From an uncultured Lachnospiraceae bacterium (GTDB lineage Bacteria; Bacillota; Clostridia; Lachnospirales; Lachnospiraceae): a stretch of 64,000 bases of DNA. The stretch spans positions 62,001 to 126,000 of the forward strand of contig CAMBLG010000002.1 of the NCBI GenBank assembly GCA_945868435.1, in the 5' to 3' direction. Positions 36,906 through 45,334 of this stretch are shown in pieces; within the stretch, counting starts at the first letter, position 1, and each line of letters starts with the position of its first letter. A program made the position numbers and the translations under genes. Below the pieces are notes generated by a model. That model ran no database searches. It was not told the origin of the DNA and saw only the letters and a list, made by a program, of their open reading frames with translations.

Positions 36906-36947
36906 AAATGGGCACCACAGCTCTTCATCCCGCTCTGGTGCCCATTT
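36906..36947 (-). terminator. Terminator-like hairpin beside array B
   Basis: AAATGGGCACCA pairs with TGGTGCCCATTT, and on the minus strand the stem runs into TTTTTCG. It sits between the response regulator gene and array B, just as its relative sits between the MFS gene and array A. Confidence 0.75.
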
Positions 36948-37020
36948 CATATATAATTCTTTCTAATTTGCTTTTACACACGCATAATTCCGCATTGAAG
37001 CTTAAAGTGGCATTCCTTGG

Positions 37021-37086
37021 CAATCAGACAATCTGGGGCGTAATCTCTTAATTCGCTATAACTTGAATCGGTATCCCACGCCCCAG
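37021..37086 (-). repeat. Duplicated 3' end of the response regulator gene
   Basis: This 66-bp segment matches 37133-37198 with a constant offset of 112 bases. Read on the minus strand it would still encode WGVGYRFKL and a stop, as in the intact gene. It is a tandem duplication remnant, or what is left of a second regulator gene. Confidence 0.7.
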
Positions 37087-37167
37087 CCACAGAATCGCTT
37101 GACGATTCTGCGCGCGTATGCGCATCCCCTGGAAATCAGACAATCTGGGGCGTAATTCTGCAATGCA

Positions 37168-37857
37168 TTATAATTTGAAGCGGTATCCCACGCCCCAGAT
37201 TGTCTCAATATACTGCGGCTTATTGGTGTTCATCTCGATTTTTTCGCGAATCTTCTTGATGTGTACAGTGACCGTGGCGATATCGCCGATGGACTCCATA
37301 TCCCAGATTTCGCGGAACAATTCTTCCTTGGTGAATACGTGATTGGGATTCTCCGCAAGAAAGGTCAGAAGGTCAAACTCCTTGGTGGTGAACTGCTTCT
37401 CCTCGCCGTTCACCCATACGCGGCGCGCGGTCTTGTCGATGCGGATACCGCGAATCTCCACGATATCGTTCTCCACGATGTTGCTTCCGATCAGGCGCTC
37501 GTACCGGGCAAGGTGTGCCTTAACGCGCGCTACCAGCTCACTTGGGGAAAATGGCTTAGTCACATAGTCATCTGCGCCCAGTCCCAGCCCCCGGATCTTA
37601 TCAATGTCATCCTTCTTGGCAGAAACCATAAGGATTGGCGTATTCTTGTGTTCCCGAATCTGGCGGCAGATTTCAAAGCCATCCACCTCCGGCAGCATCA
37701 GGTCAAGAATAAACAGATCAAAGTCCTCGGACAATGCCCGGTTCAAACCGCTCTTGCCATCGTTCTCAATCTCCACCTCAAAACCGGAAAGCTCCAGATA
37801 ATCCTTCTCCAGATCCGCGATTGCCACCTCATCCTCAACAATCAATATTCTACTCAT
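37168..37857 (-). CDS. OmpR/PhoB-family response regulator
   Basis: A 229-residue regulator: receiver domain with the acidic pair ED at residues 8-9, phospho-acceptor D52 in LFILDLMLPEVDG and K near 105, then a winged-helix DNA-binding domain (FTKEELFREIWDM, TIWGVGYRF). It overlaps the kinase gene by eight bases. The stop codon lies in the loop of a 15-bp inverted repeat (GACAATCTGGGGCGT at 37139 with its complement at 37190-37204). The regulon is unknown. Confidence 0.93.
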   Translation of the reverse strand: MSRILIVEDEVAIADLEKDYLELSGFEVEIENDGKSGLNRALSEDFDLFILDLMLPEVDGFEICRQIREHKNTPILMVSAKKDDIDKIRGLGLGADDYVTKPFSPSELVARVKAHLARYERLIGSNIVENDIVEIRGIRIDKTARRVWVNGEEKQFTTKEFDLLTFLAENPNHVFTKEELFREIWDMESIGDIATVTVHIKKIREKIEMNTNKPQYIETIWGVGYRFKL

Positions 37858-39337
37858 TGGTTACCTCCTGATATTTGCGAATTACAAAGTACATGATCGT
37901 ACCGGCGTCCTCCTTGCTGGTCGCCCAAATCTTACCGCCGTGATCCTCCACAATCTTCTTGACAATGGACAGCCCGATTCCACTGCCACCGGTGGCAGAA
38001 TTGCGGGATGCATCCGTCCGGTAAAACCGGTCAAATATATAGGGCAGATCCTTCTGGGCGATACCGCGGCCATTATCCTCCAGTTCCACCTGAATGAAGT
38101 CTCCCACATCCTTGATGCGGATCTGGATGAAGCCCTGCTGCTTGTTCATATATTTGACGGAATTGCCTATGATATTGTTTACCACGCGCCGAAGCTGTTC
38201 CGGGTCCGCGATGATCACAATATCCGGCGACGCATAATTATAGTATGACAATCCGATGCCTTTCGATTCAAGATCAAGGCCGATTTCCTCCACACAATCG
38301 TTGAAATATTCCGCCACATTGATCTTGGCAAAATTGTACGGAATGCGGTTCGTGTCAATCTTGGAATACAGCGTCAGCTCGTTGATCAGCGTGTCCATCT
38401 CATTGGCTTTATTATAAATTGTGCGGACGTATTTGTCCACCTTCTCCGGCGTATTCGCCACACCATCGATAATACCCTCCGCATAACCCTTCACCGCTGT
38501 AATCGGAGTTTTTAAGTCGTGGGCAATATTGCTGATCAGTGCCTTGTTTTCCCGTTCGTTGTTCAGCTTCTCCTCCGTATTGTCCTTCAGACGCTGACGC
38601 ATCTCCTCAAAGGTGACGCACAGTTCACCGATCTCGTCCTCACCTCCGACCTCTATCTCAAAATCCAGATTGCCCTCCTTGATATTCTCCGCAGCAGCCT
38701 GAAGCTTTTTGAGCGGAGTGATCATGCTGCGGTAAATCCAGACAATCATCATAAGTCCAGTGACCAGGAGAATGAGAAAAATCGCCATAATCACCTGAAC
38801 CACCATAGTTTTGATTTCCGGCACGGAGCCATCCATGGAGGTGACAATGAACACGCTCTCCTGCTCACCCACCTCAGATACGTAATCAATCTGCTTCACC
38901 AAAATCTGTGCGTCGCTGTCCGTATAAATTCCGGTACCTGTGTCCGGATCCGTTGTTCCATACTCCGGCAGTGCCTGTAGAACCGCCTCGTTGTTCTCGG
39001 CGCCATTGTACACGATTTCATTGTCCTTCCGCACAACCAGATAGGAAGACTTCTGCTTCAGCTCCTCGTTTTTTTCGTTCAGATACGCCTCCCCGGTCAA
39101 AAGCGCCGGGTTGCTTTGCGCCATACGCTTAATTTCCTCAAAATCGTTGGCCGTATAGCGGCTTAAAATCTGTACGGAATTCATGATACTATACGCGTCC
39201 GCGTTACGGATTCCATAGGTCTGCTCAATCACCTGTACCTGGAAATTGCAAAAAGCGATGGTCACCATTCCCGCCAACAACAATGGGAAAAATATGATAA
39301 TGCAAAAGGATATGATCAGTTTTGTTTTTATCTTCAT
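37850..39337 (-). CDS. Membrane sensor histidine kinase
   Basis: A 495-residue kinase. Two membrane spans bracket an extracytoplasmic sensor of ~150 residues, then a HAMP segment, HisKA (NIAHDLKTPITAVKGY, histidine near residue 273) and HATPase (DNGRGIAQKDLPYIFDRF, GGSGIGLSIVKKIVEDHGG). AGGGGGTGCCCT precedes the ATG at 39337; an upstream in-frame start at 39364 is less likely. It is coupled to the response regulator gene. Confidence 0.92.
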   Translation of the reverse strand: MKIKTKLIISFCIIIFFPLLLAGMVTIAFCNFQVQVIEQTYGIRNADAYSIMNSVQILSRYTANDFEEIKRMAQSNPALLTGEAYLNEKNEELKQKSSYLVVRKDNEIVYNGAENNEAVLQALPEYGTTDPDTGTGIYTDSDAQILVKQIDYVSEVGEQESVFIVTSMDGSVPEIKTMVVQVIMAIFLILLVTGLMMIVWIYRSMITPLKKLQAAAENIKEGNLDFEIEVGGEDEIGELCVTFEEMRQRLKDNTEEKLNNERENKALISNIAHDLKTPITAVKGYAEGIIDGVANTPEKVDKYVRTIYNKANEMDTLINELTLYSKIDTNRIPYNFAKINVAEYFNDCVEEIGLDLESKGIGLSYYNYASPDIVIIADPEQLRRVVNNIIGNSVKYMNKQQGFIQIRIKDVGDFIQVELEDNGRGIAQKDLPYIFDRFYRTDASRNSATGGSGIGLSIVKKIVEDHGGKIWATSKEDAGTIMYFVIRKYQEVTNE

Positions 39338-39373
39338 AGGGCACCCCCTGACACGTAAACACAATCAATTGCG

Positions 39374-39402
39374 AAAAGGCACAGAGCCGAAAGCCCTGTG
39401 CC
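39374..39402 (-). terminator. Terminator after metK
   Basis: On the minus strand GGCACAG pairs with CTGTGCC around a TTTCGG-containing loop and runs into TTTTCG, just past the metK stop. Confidence 0.75.
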
Positions 39403-39425
39403 AAATATTCCAGCCTGCGCCGGAA

Positions 39426-40607
39426 TTAGAGATACTTCTTCAGTTCCGCAGCCCGATCGGTTGCCTCCCATGGAAGATCCAGATCCGTTCTTCCGAAATG
39501 TCCGTAAGCGGCAGTTCCGCGATAGATCGGTCTTCTTAAGTCAAGCATCTTGATAATACCGGCCGGACGAAGATCAAAGTTCTCACGAACGATCTCCACC
39601 AGTTTCTCATCGGAAAGCTTACCTGTGCCAAAGGTATCCACCATGACAGAAGTCGGCTGTGCCACACCAATGGCGTAAGACAACTGGATCTCACACTTGT
39701 CCGCCAATCCTGCTGCAACGATATTCTTCGCAACGTAACGGGCTGCATATGCAGCAGAACGGTCTACCTTGGTGCAGTCCTTACCGGAAAATGCGCCGCC
39801 GCCGTGGCGTGCATATCCGCCATAGGTATCCACGATGATCTTGCGGCCTGTCAGTCCTGCATCTCCGTGTGGTCCACCGATAACGAAACGTCCGGTCGGA
39901 TTGATAAAGAACTTGGTCTTATCATCCACCAGTTCCTTTGGAAGAACCGGCTCAAATACATATTTCTTAATGTCAGCATGAATCTGCTCCTGTGTCACAT
40001 CCTCGTCATGCTGGGTAGACAGAACCACTGCTTCCAGCCGCTTTGGCTTACCTGCCTCATCATACTCGACAGATACCTGGGTCTTTCCGTCCGGACGAAG
40101 ATAAGAAAGTGTGCCGTCCTTGCGCACCTTGGTAAGCTGCAGTGCCAGCTTATGTGCCAAGGCAATCGGGTATGGCATCAGCTCTTCGGTCTCGTTGGTC
40201 GCATAACCAAACATCATACCCTGATCCCCGGCACCGGTATCCAAATCATCGGTCAGAGAGCCGGCCTTCGCTTCCAAAGCCTTGTCCACTCCCATGGCGA
40301 TGTCAGCAGACTGCTGATCCAGTGCTACCATAACCGCACAGGTATTGCCGTCAAAACCGGTCTTGGCATCATTGTATCCAATCTCGTTGACCGTCTTGCG
40401 CACGATAGCCGGAATATCCAGCTGCGCCTTGGTCGTAATCTCTCCTGTTACAAGAACAAATCCGGTGCAGCTTGCAGTCTCACATGCCACACGACTCATC
40501 GGATCCTGTTCCATACATGCATCCAGAATCGCATCCGAGATGGCATCACACATCTTATCCGGATGACCTTCGGTTACAGACTCTGAGGTAAATAATAATT
40601 TCTCCAT
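39426..40607 (-). CDS. metK: S-adenosylmethionine synthetase
   Basis: Makes SAM from methionine and ATP. The 393-residue protein begins [20 protein letters not shown] and has [12 protein letters not shown] and [18 protein letters not shown]. The ATG at 40607 was chosen over an upstream in-frame start at 40685 because the family begins here. A SAM-I riboswitch and terminator lie upstream. Confidence 0.97.
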   Translation of the reverse strand: MEKLLFTSESVTEGHPDKMCDAISDAILDACMEQDPMSRVACETASCTGFVLVTGEITTKAQLDIPAIVRKTVNEIGYNDAKTGFDGNTCAVMVALDQQSADIAMGVDKALEAKAGSLTDDLDTGAGDQGMMFGYATNETEELMPYPIALAHKLALQLTKVRKDGTLSYLRPDGKTQVSVEYDEAGKPKRLEAVVLSTQHDEDVTQEQIHADIKKYVFEPVLPKELVDDKTKFFINPTGRFVIGGPHGDAGLTGRKIIVDTYGGYARHGGGAFSGKDCTKVDRSAAYAARYVAKNIVAAGLADKCEIQLSYAIGVAQPTSVMVDTFGTGKLSDEKLVEIVRENFDLRPAGIIKMLDLRRPIYRGTAAYGHFGRTDLDLPWEATDRAAELKKYL

Positions 40608-40636
40608 GTGTTCCTTCCTTTCTCTGTGGTTTAAGG

Positions 40637-40668
40637 GCAAAAAAATATCCGCTTGTGTAAGCGGACTC
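40637..40668 (-). terminator. SAM-riboswitch terminator
   Basis: TCCGCTT pairs with AAGCGGA on the minus strand and is followed by ATTTTTTTG, between the aptamer and metK. Confidence 0.85.
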
Positions 40669-40686
40669 AATCTCAAGATAATCAAA

Positions 40687-40855
40687 TCCTCTTATTGTTC
40701 GAACCGCCATTACTGGCTTCCTTTTCGCTCAGGCTGGCACCTTCCGACCGCATCAGCATCCAACTGACACTACACCTCTGTTCCCAAAAACATGAAATCG
40801 GGGTTGCCGTGACTTCACAGATCCTTTGTATCTCCATCACTCTGAATAAGAGAAA
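40687..40855 (-). promoter_or_regulatory. SAM-I riboswitch (S box)
   Basis: Minus-strand leader with P1 arms CTCTTATT and AATAAGAG, and the S-box blocks GATGGAGATACAAAGGATC, GAAGTCACGGCAACC, GGAAGGTGCCAGCC and GAGCGAAAAGG in order. SAM binding should favour the terminator at 40637-40668 and lower metK transcription. Confidence 0.9.
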
Positions 40856-40929
40856 AGCTACAATATTCAATTTGAAATCTCTATACGATACCATACGCTA
40901 ATTTTTCACTGCTGTCAACCCCGTATTTA

Positions 40930-40958
40930 TTGACAATTTACGCATTTATATTTATACT
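40930..40958 (+). promoter_or_regulatory. Sigma-A promoter of the HD-GYP gene
   Basis: TTGACA (40930-40935), a 17-base spacer and TATACT (40953-40958), 31 bases before the ATG at 40990. Confidence 0.8.
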
Positions 40959-40989
40959 TTTTTTAGTTGTATTTTTTCGGAGGATAAAG

Positions 40990-42147
40990 ATGCGAAAGTT
41001 AGAGCCTAAACAAATAGAGATTGGAATGATTGCGGCCGAACCGATCCTGACTCCTTTGGGACAGGAACTGGCCCCGAAGGGGACCGAGATCACGCGCCAG
41101 CTTATCAACCGCATGAAACTGTATCGTGTCGAATATGCAGTTGTGGAAGGAGATGCCCCGGAGACGCCCGCTCCGCAGATGCCGACACAAGAGGCTATTC
41201 CGGAACCCGAACCTGCTCCGGCACCCAAGCCGAAGGTTCCGAAGACCCACGCCGAGGAAAGCAAGACGCATTCTCAGAAGGTTGCCGCGTCCTCCGAGTT
41301 CCGCACCTTCCAGCTTACCTATTTTCAGGCAATCGAGCAGATGAAGACAACCTTCACTGCCGCCATCGAGCACAACAAGCCCATCGATACCGAGATGCTT
41401 CTCGCCTCAGTATCGGATCTGTTCATGTCTCGCAATACTATTGTGGAGCTGTTCGACATGCTCTACAACATGCGGACGGTTTCAGATGCCGTATATGCGC
41501 ACTGTCTAAATGTGGCATTGATCTCTCGCATGATCGGACGATGGCTCAAGCTTGAAACCCATGATCTGAATATCCTGACACTGGCAGGACTGATGCATGA
41601 TATCGGAAAGCTCAAAATTCCGGAGGAAGTTCTGAACAAACCGGGAGCGCTTACCGATGAAGAATTCGCTATGATTAAGCAACACCCCAAACTGGGGTAT
41701 GACATACTGAAAAACCAGAACGGTCTGGATTCCCGCATCAAGAAAACGGCGCTTATGCACCACGAGCGCTGTGATGGCAGCGGATATCCCACAGGACTTA
41801 CGGAAGATTTCATTGACAACTTCGCCATGATCGTGGCGATTGCCGATGTATATGATGCCATGACCGCATCCCGTGCGTACCGCGCACCACTGTGTCCGTT
41901 TCAGGTCATCAGCAACTTTGAGAAGGATGGTTTTCAAAAATACTATACGCGCTACATTCTGACCTTCCTAAAGCAGATTGCTGCCACCTACCAAAGCAAC
42001 CGCGTTATGCTGAGCGACGGACGGGGCTGCAAGATCGTAATGCTGAATCAGAATGCGCTTTCCCGGCCAATCGTGCAGTTCGATGACAATACCTGTCTCG
42101 ACCTGTCCACCGCAAGTAAAGATTTGTACATCAAGGCAGTGCTGTAG
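40990..42147 (+). CDS. HD-GYP domain protein, probable c-di-GMP phosphodiesterase
   Basis: A 385-residue soluble protein. Residues 1-50 resemble the short N-terminal domain often paired with HD-GYP (MRKLEPKQIEIGMIAAEPIL), then comes a Pro/Ala/Glu-rich linker, then a full HD-GYP domain with LMHDIGKLKIPEEVLNKPG near 200 and HHERCDGSGYP near 256. All expected metal ligands appear present. GGAGGATAAAG precedes the ATG. Together with the GGDEF protein at 9075 it points to c-di-GMP signalling. Confidence 0.9.
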   Translation: MRKLEPKQIEIGMIAAEPILTPLGQELAPKGTEITRQLINRMKLYRVEYAVVEGDAPETPAPQMPTQEAIPEPEPAPAPKPKVPKTHAEESKTHSQKVAASSEFRTFQLTYFQAIEQMKTTFTAAIEHNKPIDTEMLLASVSDLFMSRNTIVELFDMLYNMRTVSDAVYAHCLNVALISRMIGRWLKLETHDLNILTLAGLMHDIGKLKIPEEVLNKPGALTDEEFAMIKQHPKLGYDILKNQNGLDSRIKKTALMHHERCDGSGYPTGLTEDFIDNFAMIVAIADVYDAMTASRAYRAPLCPFQVISNFEKDGFQKYYTRYILTFLKQIAATYQSNRVMLSDGRGCKIVMLNQNALSRPIVQFDDNTCLDLSTASKDLYIKAVL

Positions 42148-42151
42148 GCGC

Positions 42152-42199
42152 TGCCTTTGTCGTATAGGAGACAAATTTTCCTATACGACAAAAAAGGCA
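42152..42199. terminator. Bidirectional hairpin between the HD-GYP gene and murA
   Basis: TTTGTCGTATAGG pairs with CCTATACGACAAA, flanked by TGCC and GGCA. It sits between convergent genes, so it may end both transcripts. Confidence 0.6.
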
Positions 42200-42265
42200 C
42201 AGAATACATCTGCACCTTTTGAACGGATCTACTTTCATCCAATCGATTCTGATTTTCTATTTGCA

Positions 42266-43558
42266 CTAGGAAACCTTCAGAATAAACTTCTGCAACTCCT
42301 TTTCATCCGTCACTTTCTGGATCTGTCCACCAATACCCCTGAGTTTTCCATCGAAGTCCTCATATCCACGCTCAATATAATAGATATCATCCACAATAGT
42401 GATACCCTCTGCTGCCAGTCCTGCGATTACAAGTGCTGCCCCTGCCCGCAAATCCGGTGCGTTGACTCTGGCTCCGGTATATTTTGACACACCGCTGATA
42501 ATCGCGATATTGCTCTCCACCTTGATGTCCGCTCCCATACGGGTCAACTCATCCACATACTTAAAACGATTCTCAAAAATGCTCTCCGTCACAGTGCTTG
42601 TGCCATCTGCAATACCCAGAAGTACCGCCATCTGCGGCTGCATATCCGTCGGAAAGCCCGGATACGGAAGCGTTGTAACCTGCGTATGCTGCAGCTTGCC
42701 TGTGGAGATAATGCGCACTGCGTCATCAAACTCCTCCACCTTACATCCGGCCTCCAACAGCTTTGCTGTGGTTGCCTCCAAATGCTTCGGAATGACATTC
42801 TTTACCAGCACGTCGCCACCTGCTGCACCCACAGCAAACATGAACGTTCCGGCCTCAATCTGATCCGGAATAACAGAGTACTCTGTCTTGTGAAGCTTCT
42901 CCACACCGACAATTCGGATGACGTCGGTTCCTGCGCCACGAATGTTGGCGCCCATACTGTTGAGGAAGTTAGCCACGTCCACGACATGAGGCTCTTTGGC
43001 TGCGTTCTCAATAACGGTCTTGCCATCTGCCATGGCCGCAGCCATCATGATATTGATGGTTGCACCCACGGATACCTTATCCAGATAGATATGTGTACCC
43101 AGCAATCTCTCGGCCTCAGCTACAACAAGTCCATGCGCAATATCCACATTGGCTCCCATCGCGCGGAACCCTTTGATATGAAGATCTATCGGACGGCTTC
43201 CGATGTCACAGCCTCCCGGCAACGCAACTTCCGCCTTCTTGTACTTGCCAAGAAGCGCCCCCAGAAGATAATAAGATGCGCGGATTCTGCGGATAAATTC
43301 ATTATCCACACTGACATTCTGTATAAAGGAACCATTAATCTTCACTTTGTGCGCGTTCACACGCTCCACTCTGGCTCCAATCTCCTCAATGGCCTGCAAC
43401 AGGACATTGATATCTCTGACATTTGGTAAATTCTCTATTGTAACGGTCTCATCCGTCATAATTGCGGCTGCAAGAATTGCCAGCGCAGCATTCTTGGCTC
43501 CACCAATCTCAACCTCGCCATTAAGCGGATTTCCACCCTTGATCACGTACTGTTCCAT
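42266..43558 (-). CDS. murA: UDP-N-acetylglucosamine 1-carboxyvinyltransferase
   Basis: First committed step of peptidoglycan synthesis. The 430-residue protein begins YVIKGGNPLNGEVEIGGAKN and has the PEP-binding cysteine in ALPGGCDIGSRPIDLH near residue 115, so it should be fosfomycin-sensitive at that residue. Late motif PGFPTDMQPQMAVL is present. Confidence 0.94.
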   Translation of the reverse strand: MEQYVIKGGNPLNGEVEIGGAKNAALAILAAAIMTDETVTIENLPNVRDINVLLQAIEEIGARVERVNAHKVKINGSFIQNVSVDNEFIRRIRASYYLLGALLGKYKKAEVALPGGCDIGSRPIDLHIKGFRAMGANVDIAHGLVVAEAERLLGTHIYLDKVSVGATINIMMAAAMADGKTVIENAAKEPHVVDVANFLNSMGANIRGAGTDVIRIVGVEKLHKTEYSVIPDQIEAGTFMFAVGAAGGDVLVKNVIPKHLEATTAKLLEAGCKVEEFDDAVRIISTGKLQHTQVTTLPYPGFPTDMQPQMAVLLGIADGTSTVTESIFENRFKYVDELTRMGADIKVESNIAIISGVSKYTGARVNAPDLRAGAALVIAGLAAEGITIVDDIYYIERGYEDFDGKLRGIGGQIQKVTDEKELQKFILKVS

Positions 43559-43605
43559 ATCTCACCTCATACTGAATACTGAAACCAGACTAAAGATAGT
43601 ATATT

Positions 43606-44136
43606 TTATTCAACGTATTCGTGATTGTTATTCTTTGAGCTAAGTTTCCTGACAATTTCTGAAACTGTCTGCTCCACATCCAGTCCCTCTTCGGAAATGG
43701 ACAAATCTGCATACTTTTCATACAGCGGTGTGCGTTCCAGATATAGGTCATGCAAATTCTGCCCTTCCCTTAAGACTACACCTCTGCCCTGTATGTCTGC
43801 AAGTCTTTTTTCCAATTCTGCATATGGAACTTTCAGGTAAATGACAGTTCCAATGCTTTTTAAGTGCTCCATGGCCTCTCGGCCATAGACCACGCTGCCC
43901 CCGGTGGCGATAATGGATCGTTCCGCCTGAATGGAGGCGTTTACGCGGTTCTCCACCTGAACAAAGCCATCCACGCCCACATCTGCAATAATTTCATGCA
44001 AAAGACGCTTCTCCTGCTGCTGAATCAGCAGATCCGCATCGATGAACTGATAGCCCATCACCTTAGCAAGGATAACGCCGACGGTGCTCTTACCCACCCC
44101 CGGCATTCCTATTAACACAATATTATCTTTATGCAT
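43606..44136 (-). CDS. aroK: Shikimate kinase
   Basis: A 176-residue P-loop kinase of chorismate synthesis. Walker A is GMPGVGKST at residues 10-18, the shikimate site begins FIDADLLIQ, and ATGGSVVYG and a lid with RGVVLREGQ follow. Its start overlaps the stop of the foldase-like gene by one base (TAATG). Confidence 0.9.
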   Translation of the reverse strand: MHKDNIVLIGMPGVGKSTVGVILAKVMGYQFIDADLLIQQQEKRLLHEIIADVGVDGFVQVENRVNASIQAERSIIATGGSVVYGREAMEHLKSIGTVIYLKVPYAELEKRLADIQGRGVVLREGQNLHDLYLERTPLYEKYADLSISEEGLDVEQTVSEIVRKLSSKNNNHEYVE

Positions 44137-45227
44137 TATTCTGCGCTCTCAGTCACATCCGCAGGCGCTTCCTCATCAGCCGTGCCTGCATTCTCTGTCT
44201 CTTCAACCGCATTCGGATCGGTTGTCGTCAGAGAATTCTCAAACTGGATTTCCGCAAAAAGCTCCATATCCGGCTCCCAACCATCATCGGCCTGCCATCC
44301 CTCAAGCGTCTCTTTGTAGTATTCGTTCTGACGCTCTGTAATAATGCTCTGACGATTGTCCTCCGTCGCCTCTGCATCGGTATCATTGTCCACACGGACA
44401 AAGTAATAGCCGTCATCCATCTCGATCATGCCTGAGGTCTCCCCCTCCTGCATTCCCTTCAGGGCAGTAATCACCGCATCGTCCTCTGCCTCTTCTGTAT
44501 CGTCAGCAGACTCATAGGTTGCATAAGTCTGTGCGCTCGTCTCAAGCTCGTGAGCCTCTGCCACACTCTCCAGCGTTGCCCCCTCTTCCGCAAGCTCGGA
44601 AGCGATCTGCTCTGCCAGCTCCTTCTTTGCAGCCAACTCTTCTTCTGTCAGCTCCTCACTTCCGGATGATGTGCTTACCACCAGGCGCGTATATCCACGC
44701 ATATTTGCCTCTTCATCTGACACATTGACATCCGCTTCTGCCTTAATTGCATCCTCCACCTTAGCACGGATCGTGTAAAGTGTAAGGAATTCCTCTACGA
44801 TCTCCTGGGTTGCACCAAGCTCATCAATGGCCTCCTTGGAATTGCCGGTCATGAATGATGTGGCAGTCTCTGTAATGGCGGCCTTCTCATCATCTGTAAG
44901 CGAAACACCATAATCACCCATATGCGCCTGAAGCGTGTACATCTCGTGCAGATCTTCCAGTGCAGACTCCTTTACGGAATCCTGCATATTCGTCCCTGAA
45001 CCATAGGGATCCATCGTCCAGACATCATCACTGCCAAGATACATCTTGTAGATATCCTCATAGGTTGCCTGCTGCAGACGGCAGTAAAAATTGACCATGC
45101 CCAAAGAAACCTGGGTATCACCTGCCGTAGCAATTGTTGCGCTCTTATCTATTCCACCGCATCCGGTCAAAGCGGACACGCAAAGTACTCCTGCTAATAG
45201 TAATGCTATGATTCTTTTCGCTCTCAT
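44136..45227 (-). CDS. Lipoprotein foldase, SurA/PrsA-like
   Basis: A 363-residue lipoprotein (signal IIALLLAGVLCVSALTGCGG) with a SurA-type N-terminal helical region and a region resembling a parvulin peptidyl-prolyl isomerase domain (MQEGETSGMIEMDDGYYFVR). The C-terminal tail is Glu/Ala-rich and disordered. A PrsA-like role in folding exported proteins is inferred; the isomerase part is weakly conserved. TAGGAGGAAAT precedes the ATG at 45227. Confidence 0.75.
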   Translation of the reverse strand: MRAKRIIALLLAGVLCVSALTGCGGIDKSATIATAGDTQVSLGMVNFYCRLQQATYEDIYKMYLGSDDVWTMDPYGSGTNMQDSVKESALEDLHEMYTLQAHMGDYGVSLTDDEKAAITETATSFMTGNSKEAIDELGATQEIVEEFLTLYTIRAKVEDAIKAEADVNVSDEEANMRGYTRLVVSTSSGSEELTEEELAAKKELAEQIASELAEEGATLESVAEAHELETSAQTYATYESADDTEEAEDDAVITALKGMQEGETSGMIEMDDGYYFVRVDNDTDAEATEDNRQSIITERQNEYYKETLEGWQADDGWEPDMELFAEIQFENSLTTTDPNAVEETENAGTADEEAPADVTESAE

Positions 45228-45334
45228 ATTTCCTCCTAATGTCTGTGCATACGCGCACATTTGCTCATATATTATAGTGCTTTTTCGTTCTGCTGGCAAG
45301 AATTAAGTTGATTTTCGTGCATTTCTTCTGTATT

